Origin: Pseudomonadota bacterium
Lineage (GTDB): Bacteria; Pseudomonadota; Gammaproteobacteria; Steroidobacterales; Steroidobacteraceae
DNA length: 64,000 nucleotides
Direction of reading: 5' to 3'
NCBI GenBank assembly: GCA_023417315.1
Contig: JAEZFW010000049.1
Span: 1-64,000 of the forward strand
Part shown: positions 33,175-41,181 of the stretch, one piece after another
Layout of the letters: every line of letters begins with the position of its first letter
Numbering within the stretch: the stretch's first letter is position 1
The notes under the pieces: model-generated
The model's input: the letters and a program-made list of their open reading frames with translations, nothing else
The model's database searches: none
Told to the model about the DNA's origin: nothing
Made by a program: the position numbers and the translations under genes

Positions 33175-34551
33175 ATGCGCGGTCGCTTCTCGACATTGTA
33201 TAGCTTCGGCGCGCTTGCTGCGGTCGTCATCATGACTAGCGCAGTCGTAGTCGTTGCTACTACGACCGGGTTTGTGCAGGTATCCGCTCTGACAATCCTA
33301 ATCGCGACGGCGGTTGCGTTCACTGCGCACGAGATTACACATCCTATCACCTGGTTCGGCCCGATCTTCTGGTTGTACTCCGCAGCGTATCCGATGCTGG
33401 CAATTGCCGGCGTCTACGAGTACGACTCGGATCTACAGTTGACGGTATTGCTTCATGCGCTCGCGTTCTTGGCTTTCTCTATCCCACTAATCGCATGCAG
33501 GAGGGCTCTGGACGTCCAACACTGGGACATGCGCGCGATGCGACTCAGGAAGGAGGTGTCTGTCCTTCTGCTGGCGCTTCTATTACCGCTCATCGTTCTT
33601 TTGATTCTGCATGTCGGCTCATTGGGAGTGGCGACGAAGCGTGATCTCATCGACTTGGATTCAGGCGTAGTCAGCATTCTAATTTCCGCGCTCACGCTGA
33701 TGACGTTCGTGTACTGCGTCTTCCTGGTTTGTGCCGTCTCCCGGGGAGATTCCATTTGGCCGATCGCAAGCATGACTCTTGTTTGCTTCGGTGGCGTCAT
33801 CGTAATGGTGGGCGAGCGCGACTATCTGCTGAGAGCCCTCGTCGCCACCGTTCTCATCGTCTGGGACTTCCGCCGCAAACCCCGTTTTCCGACCATCGCA
33901 GCGATTGGACTATTAATGATCATAGCGTTGCCGTGGCTGCAGAGTATCAAAGCGGCAGGGCTAGGAGGCGCGGGAAAGCAGTACGAGTTCGAGTTGCTCT
34001 CCCTATTCTCGCAAGAATTTCGTGTCGCAGCCCAGAACACTTATGTAGTGCTAGCCAGAGATGTTGACTCCTATGCCTCCCCGTTGCAGGTACTGAGCCG
34101 CGATCTAGTCAGAGCGTTGAGTCCCAATATCCTAGGGTTCTCGGCGCAAAGCACTACCAATTGGTTCAACGAGGTCATTTACTTCGATGTCACGTCTGGT
34201 CGCGGATTCAGCTTGGTTGGTTACGGCTATTTACTTGGTGGTCCCGTGGGCGTCGGCGTTCTCTATGGGGCTCTAGGGATGATTTATCGTTATGCCTATC
34301 TTTTTAGAGGAAAGTCATATCTGCGACACGTGGCCTACATGTTGATGGTTCCGTTGTTGATGTATGTGCAGCGCGGTGACATCGGTACATGGCTGGCTCA
34401 GATGCTCCGTGGCGTGCTCCTTCTGCTTCTGGTGTTCGCTGCCGGCGTAGTCATCATTCGATTGATGAGCGCCAGCGCCGGTAAGCGGCGCTTGGCCGAG
34501 GCGAACGGTAGATGGATCAAATCACCTCGAGCGAGAGAAGTCGTGAGCTGA
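33175..34551 (+). CDS. O-antigen/exopolysaccharide polymerase-like membrane protein (Wzy type)
   Basis: The 458-residue protein has roughly a dozen hydrophobic segments and a large loop with the charged run EFELLSLFSQEFRVAAQNTYVVL, then a late GFSLVGYGYLLGGPVGVGVLYG segment, the general plan of Wzy polymerases that join lipid-linked repeat units in the periplasm. Wzy proteins diverge strongly, so the call rests on topology and on its place between Wzz and transferase genes. Its stop overlaps the downstream ATG at 34551. It appears to use more A/T-ending codons than neighbouring housekeeping genes, though I did not compute this. Confidence 0.75.
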   Translation: MRGRFSTLYSFGALAAVVIMTSAVVVVATTTGFVQVSALTILIATAVAFTAHEITHPITWFGPIFWLYSAAYPMLAIAGVYEYDSDLQLTVLLHALAFLAFSIPLIACRRALDVQHWDMRAMRLRKEVSVLLLALLLPLIVLLILHVGSLGVATKRDLIDLDSGVVSILISALTLMTFVYCVFLVCAVSRGDSIWPIASMTLVCFGGVIVMVGERDYLLRALVATVLIVWDFRRKPRFPTIAAIGLLMIIALPWLQSIKAAGLGGAGKQYEFELLSLFSQEFRVAAQNTYVVLARDVDSYASPLQVLSRDLVRALSPNILGFSAQSTTNWFNEVIYFDVTSGRGFSLVGYGYLLGGPVGVGVLYGALGMIYRYAYLFRGKSYLRHVAYMLMVPLLMYVQRGDIGTWLAQMLRGVLLLLLVFAAGVVIIRLMSASAGKRRLAEANGRWIKSPRAREVVS

Positions 34552-35141
34552 TGGTTAGGGGTCGAGACAAATACTATGCGGCGAAGCCGTTCTTGATGTT
34601 CGCTGCGAGCATCTTCCGAATGCTGCCGGCTGCCGTTGCTCGATTTCTGTGGGAGTGGCTCGTGTGGGTGCCGGGAACCTCCGGTGTCGCGCTCAGATAT
34701 GTGCTTGCAAAGCGACTCGCCGCATCTCTTGGAGACAACGTGTACCTGGGCGAGCTGATCACCGTGCGCGGCTGGGAGAATATACGCATTGGCTCTAACG
34801 TGAGCATTCACCGCGGGTGCTACATCGATGCATCCGGGGGAGTGACGATCGGTGATGAAGTATCAGTCGCGCATGCGACATCTATTCTTTCGTTCGAGCA
34901 CTCGTGGAGCGACCCGGGTAGATCCATTCGAGATAACGACTTGATCCTGAAGCCCGTGGTGATCGAGCGTGATGTCTGGATTGGATGCGGCGTGAGAGTT
35001 CTTGCTGGAGTCCACCTCGGCCCCCGCACTGTGGTGGCCGCGGGAGCCGTGGTCACCAGATCGCATCCGGGGGGCGCATTGATGGCCGGTATCCCCGCGC
35101 GTGTCGTGCGATCGATCGTGACGACGTCCGAGGCCGGCTAG
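34551..35141 (+). CDS. Left-handed beta-helix acyltransferase (hexapeptide repeat, WcaF-like)
   Basis: Family members O-acetylate sugars using acetyl-CoA. The C-terminal half shows hexapeptide repeats: IRIGSNVSIHRGCYIDA, VTIGDEVSVAHATSI and VVIERDVWIGCGVRVLAGVHLG, then VVAAGAVVTRSHPGGALMAGIPARVV. The histidine in the loop at AHATSILSFEH is a candidate base. ATG at 34551 overlaps the polymerase stop codon as TGATG and gives 196 residues; the frame also has an ATG at 34512 (209 residues). It probably decorates the polymer or its lipid-linked precursor. Confidence 0.87.
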   Translation: MVRGRDKYYAAKPFLMFAASIFRMLPAAVARFLWEWLVWVPGTSGVALRYVLAKRLAASLGDNVYLGELITVRGWENIRIGSNVSIHRGCYIDASGGVTIGDEVSVAHATSILSFEHSWSDPGRSIRDNDLILKPVVIERDVWIGCGVRVLAGVHLGPRTVVAAGAVVTRSHPGGALMAGIPARVVRSIVTTSEAG

Positions 35142-35145
35142 TTCA

Positions 35146-36324
35146 ATGCAGCTGCTATTCGTTCATGACCATGTGTTCAGTGTGGACAGCAGAGGCAATG
35201 TCTACTCACCTGGACGGCTGCCGTACTCCTCCTGGCAGCGGTACTTGGATCAATTCCCAAACGTTCGAGTCCTCGCACGCGCGGTTTCGGTCCCCGCCGC
35301 GGACAATCTCGACTTATCCTCAGGTGCAGGTGTCGATTTCATTTTCGACCACGGCTACTCAGGTCCTCGCAACCTAATCCTCTCACGACCTTCCGTCGTG
35401 AGGTCGATACGTGCGGCGATCAAGCGTGCGGATGCAATCGTGATTCGGCTCCCCAGCGAGCTGGGCTTGTTAGCGCAGTCCATCGCGCGCAGATGCGGCA
35501 TTCCATGCGCTGTAGAAGTCGTGGGTTGCGCATACGATGCGTATGCCAACTACGGCAGTCTCGGCGCGCGACTCTACGCTCCGATCGCGATGTCCAGAAT
35601 GAAACGGGGCGTTCGGCGGGCGAGTCATGCAATCTACGTGACGCGCACGTTCCTACAGTCGAGATACCCGAATTGTGGTGTGACTGCATTTGCTTCGAAT
35701 GTTCAACTCCCAGCAGTGGACGATCAGGTTTTCGAAAGACGGATCGTGCGCATCAGAGAGCTCGGCGACAGTGCTGTGCTGGGCTTCATGGGATCACTGA
35801 AAGCGGATTACAAAGGCTTGGACGTTGCAATGCTGTCGCTCGCGAACATGCGACGTCGAGGACACGAAGTACAGTTGCGAGTGCTCGGCGACGGCGATGC
35901 GACTCGTTGGCGTGCACTGGCAGAAGAGATTGGAGTGGCCTCCTTCGTGCGCTTCGACGGTGTGCTGCCAGCAGGCGATCCGGTCATGCGGTGGTTGGAT
36001 GAGATAGACATCTTTCTCCAGCCCAGCAAACAAGAGGGTCTTCCGCGGAGCGTGATCGAAGCGATGTCTCGAGCGATACCTGTGTTGGCATCAACTACGG
36101 GCGGGATACCTGAGCTCCTCGATAGCGAATGTCTCCATCGTCCTGGCGACTACGACGTACTTGCTAGACACCTCCACGAACTCTTGACGGATCCGGCGAA
36201 GATGTTGAGACAAGCTGAAAGGAACTGGTGTGAAGCCAAAGCTTATGAAGCCGCGCATGTGGAAGCGGTGCGACATGCATTTTGGCAGAACTTCTCGGAA
36301 TACGTGCGAAGTGGACGTAAATGA
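35146..36324 (+). CDS. Family 4 glycosyltransferase
   Basis: This 392-residue GT-B protein carries the C-terminal nucleotide-sugar site typical of GT4: KQEGLPRSVIEAMSRAIPVLASTTGGIPEL, with the glutamate pair of the E-x7-E motif. Strand LGFMGSLKADYKGLDVAM marks the start of the second Rossmann domain. The N-terminal acceptor domain begins MQLLFVHDHVFSVDSRGNVYSPG. It ends in an ATGA overlap with the next glycosyltransferase. Donor and acceptor cannot be read from the sequence. It would add one sugar to the lipid-linked repeat unit on the cytoplasmic face. Confidence 0.88.
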   Translation: MQLLFVHDHVFSVDSRGNVYSPGRLPYSSWQRYLDQFPNVRVLARAVSVPAADNLDLSSGAGVDFIFDHGYSGPRNLILSRPSVVRSIRAAIKRADAIVIRLPSELGLLAQSIARRCGIPCAVEVVGCAYDAYANYGSLGARLYAPIAMSRMKRGVRRASHAIYVTRTFLQSRYPNCGVTAFASNVQLPAVDDQVFERRIVRIRELGDSAVLGFMGSLKADYKGLDVAMLSLANMRRRGHEVQLRVLGDGDATRWRALAEEIGVASFVRFDGVLPAGDPVMRWLDEIDIFLQPSKQEGLPRSVIEAMSRAIPVLASTTGGIPELLDSECLHRPGDYDVLARHLHELLTDPAKMLRQAERNWCEAKAYEAAHVEAVRHAFWQNFSEYVRSGRK

Positions 36325-37460
36325 AAAAGCTCTTGTTGGTCGCTAATGTCGGTTGGGCTTTCGTTTCTCACAGAATGCCGATAGGTATCGCGGCTCGCGC
36401 TGCCGGCTATGAGGTGCATGTTGCGACGGCTCTGGATCCTCGTCTTGATGTGGATACTGAACGGCGCCTATCCGAGGCTAGACTCGCCTTGCACACCATG
36501 AAGTTCTCGCGCAGTGGTGTGCATCCGTTCGAAATTCTTCGCGAGATTGTCGGCCTTTTCCGCCTCTATCGGCGGCTAAGACCCGACGTTGTTCATCTAA
36601 TTACGCTAAAGCCTGTACTGTTGGGCGGATTCGTGTGCCGGCTCTTGGGCCACGATGCCACGGTTTTCGCGATACCCGGGCGCGGCTCCGTATTCTCGAG
36701 CAAGGGTCTGCTTGCGTCGCTACGAAGACGTTTAGTGCTCTGGGCCTATCGCTTCTGTTACCGGCCCGGTAGATCGAAAGTGATCGTTCAGAACATCGAA
36801 GATCGCGACTACTTCATCAACAATGGAATTTTCGAAAGTCGGGACGTTCGACTTATCAGAGGCGCAGGTGTGGATCTCGCTTCCTTCTGGTGTACGGACG
36901 AACCCCGCGTCGAAGCCACGGTCGTGCTTGCCAGCCGCATGCTGCGCGAAAAAGGCATCGAGGATTTCGTCAAAGCCGCTCACATCCTCAAGGCTAAGGG
37001 CTTGTCTTGCCGGTTGTTGTTGGTTGGCGAGCCCGACAACGGTAACCCGCACAGTCATACAGAGGATGAGCTCAAGGCATGGGTCGCACAGGGAGCGGTG
37101 GAGTGGCTTGGCCTGCGATCCGACATGCAGCGCATTTTCGCTGAGAGCAACATCGTCTGTCTTCCCACCTACTATGGAGAAGGCGTGCCGAAAGTGTTGA
37201 TCGAAGCAGCGGCCTCATGCAGGGCCATTGTGACCACAGACATTCCGGGGTGCCGTGACATAGTGAGACACGGAGTGAACGGGCTTCTGGTGCCGCCCCG
37301 AAATCCTGAAGCGTTGGCGGACGCATTGGGTCAACTCATACAGGATCGCGACCTTCGCGAGCGCATGGGCGCAAAAGGACGTGAGCTAGTGCAATCAGAG
37401 TTCACGCTCGCCAAGGTAACGGCGCAGACACTGGCCATATATAACGAGCAAGGTCACTGA
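36321..37460 (+). CDS. Family 4 glycosyltransferase, PglA/CapM-like
   Basis: The 379 residues resemble the PglA group, which often adds HexNAc next to the initiating sugar. The N-terminus MKKLLLVANVGWAFVSHRMP is typical; DVVHLITLKPVLLGG and FAIPGRGSVFSS are shared with that group. The GT4 donor site is YYGEGVPKVLIEAAASCRAIVTTDIPGCRDIV. It overlaps the previous gene by four bases (ATGA) and its stop overlaps the downstream frame, so it lies in the same operon. PglA-type enzymes use UDP-HexNAc donors, which would fit with the nearby WbpV/WbpL pair. Confidence 0.88.
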   Translation: MKKLLLVANVGWAFVSHRMPIGIAARAAGYEVHVATALDPRLDVDTERRLSEARLALHTMKFSRSGVHPFEILREIVGLFRLYRRLRPDVVHLITLKPVLLGGFVCRLLGHDATVFAIPGRGSVFSSKGLLASLRRRLVLWAYRFCYRPGRSKVIVQNIEDRDYFINNGIFESRDVRLIRGAGVDLASFWCTDEPRVEATVVLASRMLREKGIEDFVKAAHILKAKGLSCRLLLVGEPDNGNPHSHTEDELKAWVAQGAVEWLGLRSDMQRIFAESNIVCLPTYYGEGVPKVLIEAAASCRAIVTTDIPGCRDIVRHGVNGLLVPPRNPEALADALGQLIQDRDLRERMGAKGRELVQSEFTLAKVTAQTLAIYNEQGH

Positions 37461-37504
37461 TGGACGATGTGGCGGTACCTCTGCAGCAGGAAGGCTCGTG
37501 TCGT

Positions 37505-38446
37505 ATGTCGGTAGCCGTCAGCGGAGCAGACGGGTTCGTAGGCCAAGCCCTATGTGAATATCTAGAAGCTCGGGGTGTCGATGTCGTTCGGCTGGTCCGT
37601 AAGAGCGAAGGATGCGGCACAACGCGCAGAGTAACTGGAGATCTCGCGACCTCGTCGAACCTGGAAGATCACCTTAGAGGCGTGGACGTCGTCGTCCATC
37701 TCGCGAGCCGTGCTCACATTCTGCGAGACGACCACCCGCAGCCTGATGTTGCATTCGAGCAGACCAATGTCGTTGGCACCATCAGACTCGCACGCGCCGC
37801 TCAGGCCGTTGGTGTTCGACGTTTTGTATTCGTGAGCAGCATTGGTGTGAATGGCGAGCGAACCAACGATCATGCCTTCACGGAGTTGGACCCGCCACGA
37901 CCTGCAGAACCGTATGCACGCTCGAAGCTGAAGGCGGAGGAGCAGCTCAAGACGCTCGCGGCCGGAACCTCCCTTGAGCTCGTGATCGTGCGACCGCCGC
38001 TCGTTTACGGGCCGCGTGCACCCGGGAACTTCCAGCGACTGCTCAGATTGGCTTCAAGCGGAGTGCCGCTGCCGCTCGGCGGAGTACGAAACAAACGCAG
38101 CATTATAGGGCTCGAGAATCTTTGTAGTGTTCTAGCTACATGCATGGTGCATCCAGCGGCCGCAGGTGAAACGTTCCTAGTCGCTGATCCCTCGCCATAT
38201 TCGACCCCGCAACTTTTGACGCTGCTATCCGCTGCAATGGGCGCGAGAGCCAGGCTGTTCGTGGTGCCCTTGTCCCTGCTCTCAGCCGCCTCATCGCTCA
38301 TAGGTAAGCGCAGAGAATTCGAGAAACTCTGTGGCTCGCTCGAGGTCTGCGCTGCTAAAGCTGAGCGGCTGCTCGACTGGAGACCCAACGCGAACTTCCA
38401 AGAAGAAATCGCGCGAACCGTCGCGGCGCTTCCACGGGAGAGCTGA
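37505..38446 (+). CDS. NAD-dependent sugar epimerase/reductase, WbpV-like
   Basis: A short-chain reductase of the group that reduces UDP-4-keto-6-deoxy-GlcNAc to UDP-QuiNAc or UDP-FucNAc. GADGFVGQALCEYLEARG is the nucleotide-binding turn; SSIGVNGE and PYARSKLKAEEQL carry the catalytic serine-tyrosine-lysine set; LVIVRPPLVYGPRAPGNF follows. ATG at 37505 fits family starts and has AGGAAGG ten bases upstream; the longer frame opens with an ATG overlapping the previous stop at 37460 and adds 15 residues. Pairing with the next WbpL-like gene, and with WbpM-like dehydratases at 41182 and 43407, mirrors wbpV-wbpL-wbpM. Confidence 0.87.
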   Translation: MSVAVSGADGFVGQALCEYLEARGVDVVRLVRKSEGCGTTRRVTGDLATSSNLEDHLRGVDVVVHLASRAHILRDDHPQPDVAFEQTNVVGTIRLARAAQAVGVRRFVFVSSIGVNGERTNDHAFTELDPPRPAEPYARSKLKAEEQLKTLAAGTSLELVIVRPPLVYGPRAPGNFQRLLRLASSGVPLPLGGVRNKRSIIGLENLCSVLATCMVHPAAAGETFLVADPSPYSTPQLLTLLSAAMGARARLFVVPLSLLSAASSLIGKRREFEKLCGSLEVCAAKAERLLDWRPNANFQEEIARTVAALPRES

Positions 38447-38447
38447 G

Positions 38448-39494
38448 GTGGTCGAGCTGTTGTGCTTGGTGTTCTCTTTCGCTGTCGTGTACGCGTTGAC
38501 AGGTCGACTCAGGACGCGACTGCTCGCCGTGGGCAGGCTGGATATACCAAATGATCGCAGCTCACACGTGACGCCTACGCCGAGAGGCGGAGGGTTGGCC
38601 ATATCCGTTGTTGTAAGCGCCGCGATCGTAGTGCTTTGGTTGTTTGGGCATGTGAGCACGCTTGCGCCGATGGCGTGCGTGGCTGGAGGCGTGCTCGTGG
38701 CGGTGGTAGGCCACATCGATGACCGACGAGGCCTTGGTCCGAAACTCCGACTCCTTGTGCACGCTGCCGCGGCAGCGCTGCTTGTCGTCGCTTGCGCAAG
38801 GGTGTCGAATCTGAGCGTCTTCTTTCCGTCCATTCCTGCTGCAGCAACGGTCACACTGCTCATGCTCGGCATCGTTTGGAGCATCAACTCCTTCAACTTC
38901 ATGGATGGCATAGACGGGTTCGCTGGCTCGCAGGCTATCTTCGTCGCGGGCGCAGCCGCCGGACTTGCATACGCATCGAACGGAGAATCAGAGTGGATAA
39001 GCATCGCTCTGGTACTTACAGGCGCGAGCGCTGGATTCTTGGCGTGGAATTGGCCGCCGGCACGGATCTTCATGGGTGACGTCGGAAGCGGCTTCTTAGG
39101 CTACTGGCTCGCAGCTCTCGCTATCGGCTTGCACCTCTCTGAAGGTCTATCCTTCTGGGCCTACGTCATCCTCGCGAGCATGTTCTTGGCGGATTCAACG
39201 ATCACGCTGGTGCGCAGGATCTTGCGAGGTGAGCGTTGGGCCGAGGCGCATCGATCGCATGCGTATCAGATACTCTCCCGCAAATGGACGAGTCATAAGA
39301 AGGTCACGCTCCTACTGTGGACTATCAATCTGTTCGTGCTCACACCCCTTGCGTATGTTTCGACCAGATGGCCCGGTACGGCGATGTGGCTCGCGATGGT
39401 TACGCTGGCTTCAATATCTAGCGGATGCATCGCTTTGGGGGCCGGTGGACGCGAAACGAGGGCTTCCGCCCCGAACTCTGCGCTCCCACCGTAA
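38448..39494 (+). CDS. wbpL: Undecaprenyl-phosphate sugar-1-phosphate transferase, WecA/WbpL family
   Basis: This enzyme starts repeat-unit synthesis by moving HexNAc-1-phosphate onto undecaprenyl phosphate. About eleven membrane helices are expected. The family acidic motifs are present: IDDRRGLGPK, NFMDGIDGFAG and FMGDVGSGFLGYWL, and a basic HRSHAYQ loop near the C-terminus. GTG at 38448 gives 348 residues with GGGAG eight bases upstream; the frame continues upstream to 38331, but that part overlaps the reductase gene. The neighbouring WbpV-like and WbpM-like genes suggest UDP-QuiNAc or UDP-FucNAc as substrate. MraY is excluded by the context. Confidence 0.9.
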   Translation: MVELLCLVFSFAVVYALTGRLRTRLLAVGRLDIPNDRSSHVTPTPRGGGLAISVVVSAAIVVLWLFGHVSTLAPMACVAGGVLVAVVGHIDDRRGLGPKLRLLVHAAAAALLVVACARVSNLSVFFPSIPAAATVTLLMLGIVWSINSFNFMDGIDGFAGSQAIFVAGAAAGLAYASNGESEWISIALVLTGASAGFLAWNWPPARIFMGDVGSGFLGYWLAALAIGLHLSEGLSFWAYVILASMFLADSTITLVRRILRGERWAEAHRSHAYQILSRKWTSHKKVTLLLWTINLFVLTPLAYVSTRWPGTAMWLAMVTLASISSGCIALGAGGRETRASAPNSALPP

Positions 39495-39515
39495 TAGACG
39501 ATTCTGGTCCTAGGC

Positions 39516-40721
39516 TCATGGCCCTTCGCTGTGACCGTAAGCGATGAAGGGAGAGATGTTCGAAGGCACGGACGTGTGCAAGTGGACGGATTCACCATGA
39601 CTAAGGTGATCCAATATCGTAATGCTCACTGGCTCGGGAGTGCGGCGCTCCGAGTAGAGACCCTCCAAGTAGATGAGGATTCCGCCGCCAAGGTTGTAGC
39701 GAGTAATCGGGCGTACGATAACGATATCGTCCACGAAGTCGACCGGATCGTTCGGTTCGATATCGATGCCGAACTGAGGCGCGGTACCATTCGTGCTGAG
39801 GAAAGCGCAGTCGACGATTCTTACGCGACGAGCCGACGTAATACTCAACCCCTGACGTCGATTGTTCTCCGCTCGGCATCCGCGAATGGTCACATCGGTC
39901 GAGGGGTCATCTCGCGGACCTCCGATATAAAAGCCGTCTCCTCCATGGCTGCTCGATTCAAGTCCTTCGATGAAAACGCGGCTCGCACCGTAGATGTACA
40001 CGCCGTGCCGCCACTCCTCGGTTGAGTAGTGAGCTCTGTCGGCTACCACTCGCGCACCAAACCCAATGATCCGGATGTTCTCACCCTTGATGTTCAGCAG
40101 GCGCTCTCTGCTACCGAGCCTTCCAGAATCGCGAATGGTCACACCTGGCGCAAGAATCAACACAGTGTTGGAGGCAATCTCCACCTCGCCAGTGACGTAA
40201 TCTCCCGGCGGGACGCGCACGACCTGATTGCCGCGACCCAGAAGCGCTCTAAGTGGGACGGAGTTGTCGGTCTGACCATCTCCGATGAGACCGACTGAGC
40301 GCGCGTCGATCGTTCGCTCCGTCGAAATGTCGAAGGCCACTATGTCGTTCTCGGCCAAACGAATTGAATCCTCGGCGGGTTCGACTGTGTGATGCGTTCC
40401 TGGATATCGTTCACCGAGAGCTGGTTGGGGCGTGGCTGCTGGTGGGCTCTCTTCAGGTGGCGCTGCAGCGGGGGCCGTCGTTGGCGGTGGGCTCTCTTCG
40501 GGAGGCGTTGCGTTCTCCTCGGGATTCGACGGAGGAAGTGGCGGATCCTCTACCACATCGCCAGAGCCCACATCGCCAGAGCCGCTGTTGTTTGAAGTCT
40601 GGGGTACTTGCGTTGGTTCGGTGGATTGGCCACCGCCACCCGAACAGGCTGAAACAACTAGAAGCCAAACAATCACGCTCAAGCGCGCGTATCGATTGAG
40701 CGTAGAACGCTCGGTTCTCAT
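39516..40721 (-). CDS. Lipoprotein with right-handed parallel beta-helix domain
   Basis: This 401-residue protein begins with a lipoprotein signal; the lipobox LVVSAC places the cysteine at 26. A disordered linker of about 75 residues rich in Pro, Glu and Ser contains two near-repeats of PPEESPP. The rest is a parallel beta-helix of the pectate-lyase superfamily, starting DARSVGLIGDGQTDNSVPLRALL and running through VTIRGCRAENNRRQGLSIT. Such proteins cut, epimerise or bind acidic polysaccharides. It is the only minus-strand gene inside the first block. GGAGG four bases before the ATG supports the start. Catalytic residues could not be assigned. Confidence 0.8.
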   Translation of the reverse strand: MRTERSTLNRYARLSVIVWLLVVSACSGGGGQSTEPTQVPQTSNNSGSGDVGSGDVVEDPPLPPSNPEENATPPEESPPPTTAPAAAPPEESPPAATPQPALGERYPGTHHTVEPAEDSIRLAENDIVAFDISTERTIDARSVGLIGDGQTDNSVPLRALLGRGNQVVRVPPGDYVTGEVEIASNTVLILAPGVTIRDSGRLGSRERLLNIKGENIRIIGFGARVVADRAHYSTEEWRHGVYIYGASRVFIEGLESSSHGGDGFYIGGPRDDPSTDVTIRGCRAENNRRQGLSITSARRVRIVDCAFLSTNGTAPQFGIDIEPNDPVDFVDDIVIVRPITRYNLGGGILIYLEGLYSERRTPEPVSITILDHLSHGESVHLHTSVPSNISPFIAYGHSEGP

Positions 40722-41181
40722 GGAGCCTCCGCTTGCAGCACGACTTCAACGGGCAGGTGCACGCGGACGCAACGTGAACGTTGTCCGTCGAGACCAACTA
40801 CCTTGGTGATCAGCTAGCGGCCGCTGTGATCGATGGAGCCGGATGAGAAGCTCGACAAACTGCGACGAGCTTCAAATGCTCACGACCTCTCAACTCGGGA
40901 ATACGAGCACTGGTTCCTGGCGGACACCTACGCGCGACGAAGTAGATGACCGACGGAAAAAATTTTCACGGAGCGGAGAATCGCTGTAGGAAGCGCCCCT
41001 ACAACAGACAAGTGCGGCTGTTGGAATGCGCAGGGTTTTCAGGGCACGTCTTACACGAATAGTGTCGAAGAGATCTCAGTTTCGCAGCGGGCTGTGGACG
41101 AGGATTGGGGAGCCGAAATTCTCACGCCTACGTCCCTGGGGGCGTCGGCGCAAGCAGACAGGACTTTCCTCGGATCGACTA
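40722..41181. other. Divergent spacer with hairpin before the WbpM pair
   Basis: The spacer separates the minus-strand lipoprotein from the dehydratase gene. Near 40986-41002 the segments TGTAGG and CCTACA form a hairpin, and an A/T-rich run, GAAAAAATTTTC, lies just before it. Both genes must be transcribed from here, but no consensus promoter was assigned. If the upstream dehydratase start (41026) were used, the spacer would be 304 bases. Confidence 0.45.

Noticed and set aside
41026..41181. Longer start of the first WbpM-like protein
   Set aside because: The extra 52 residues are basic and have no counterpart in the tandem paralogue, whose start aligns with the ATG at 41182.
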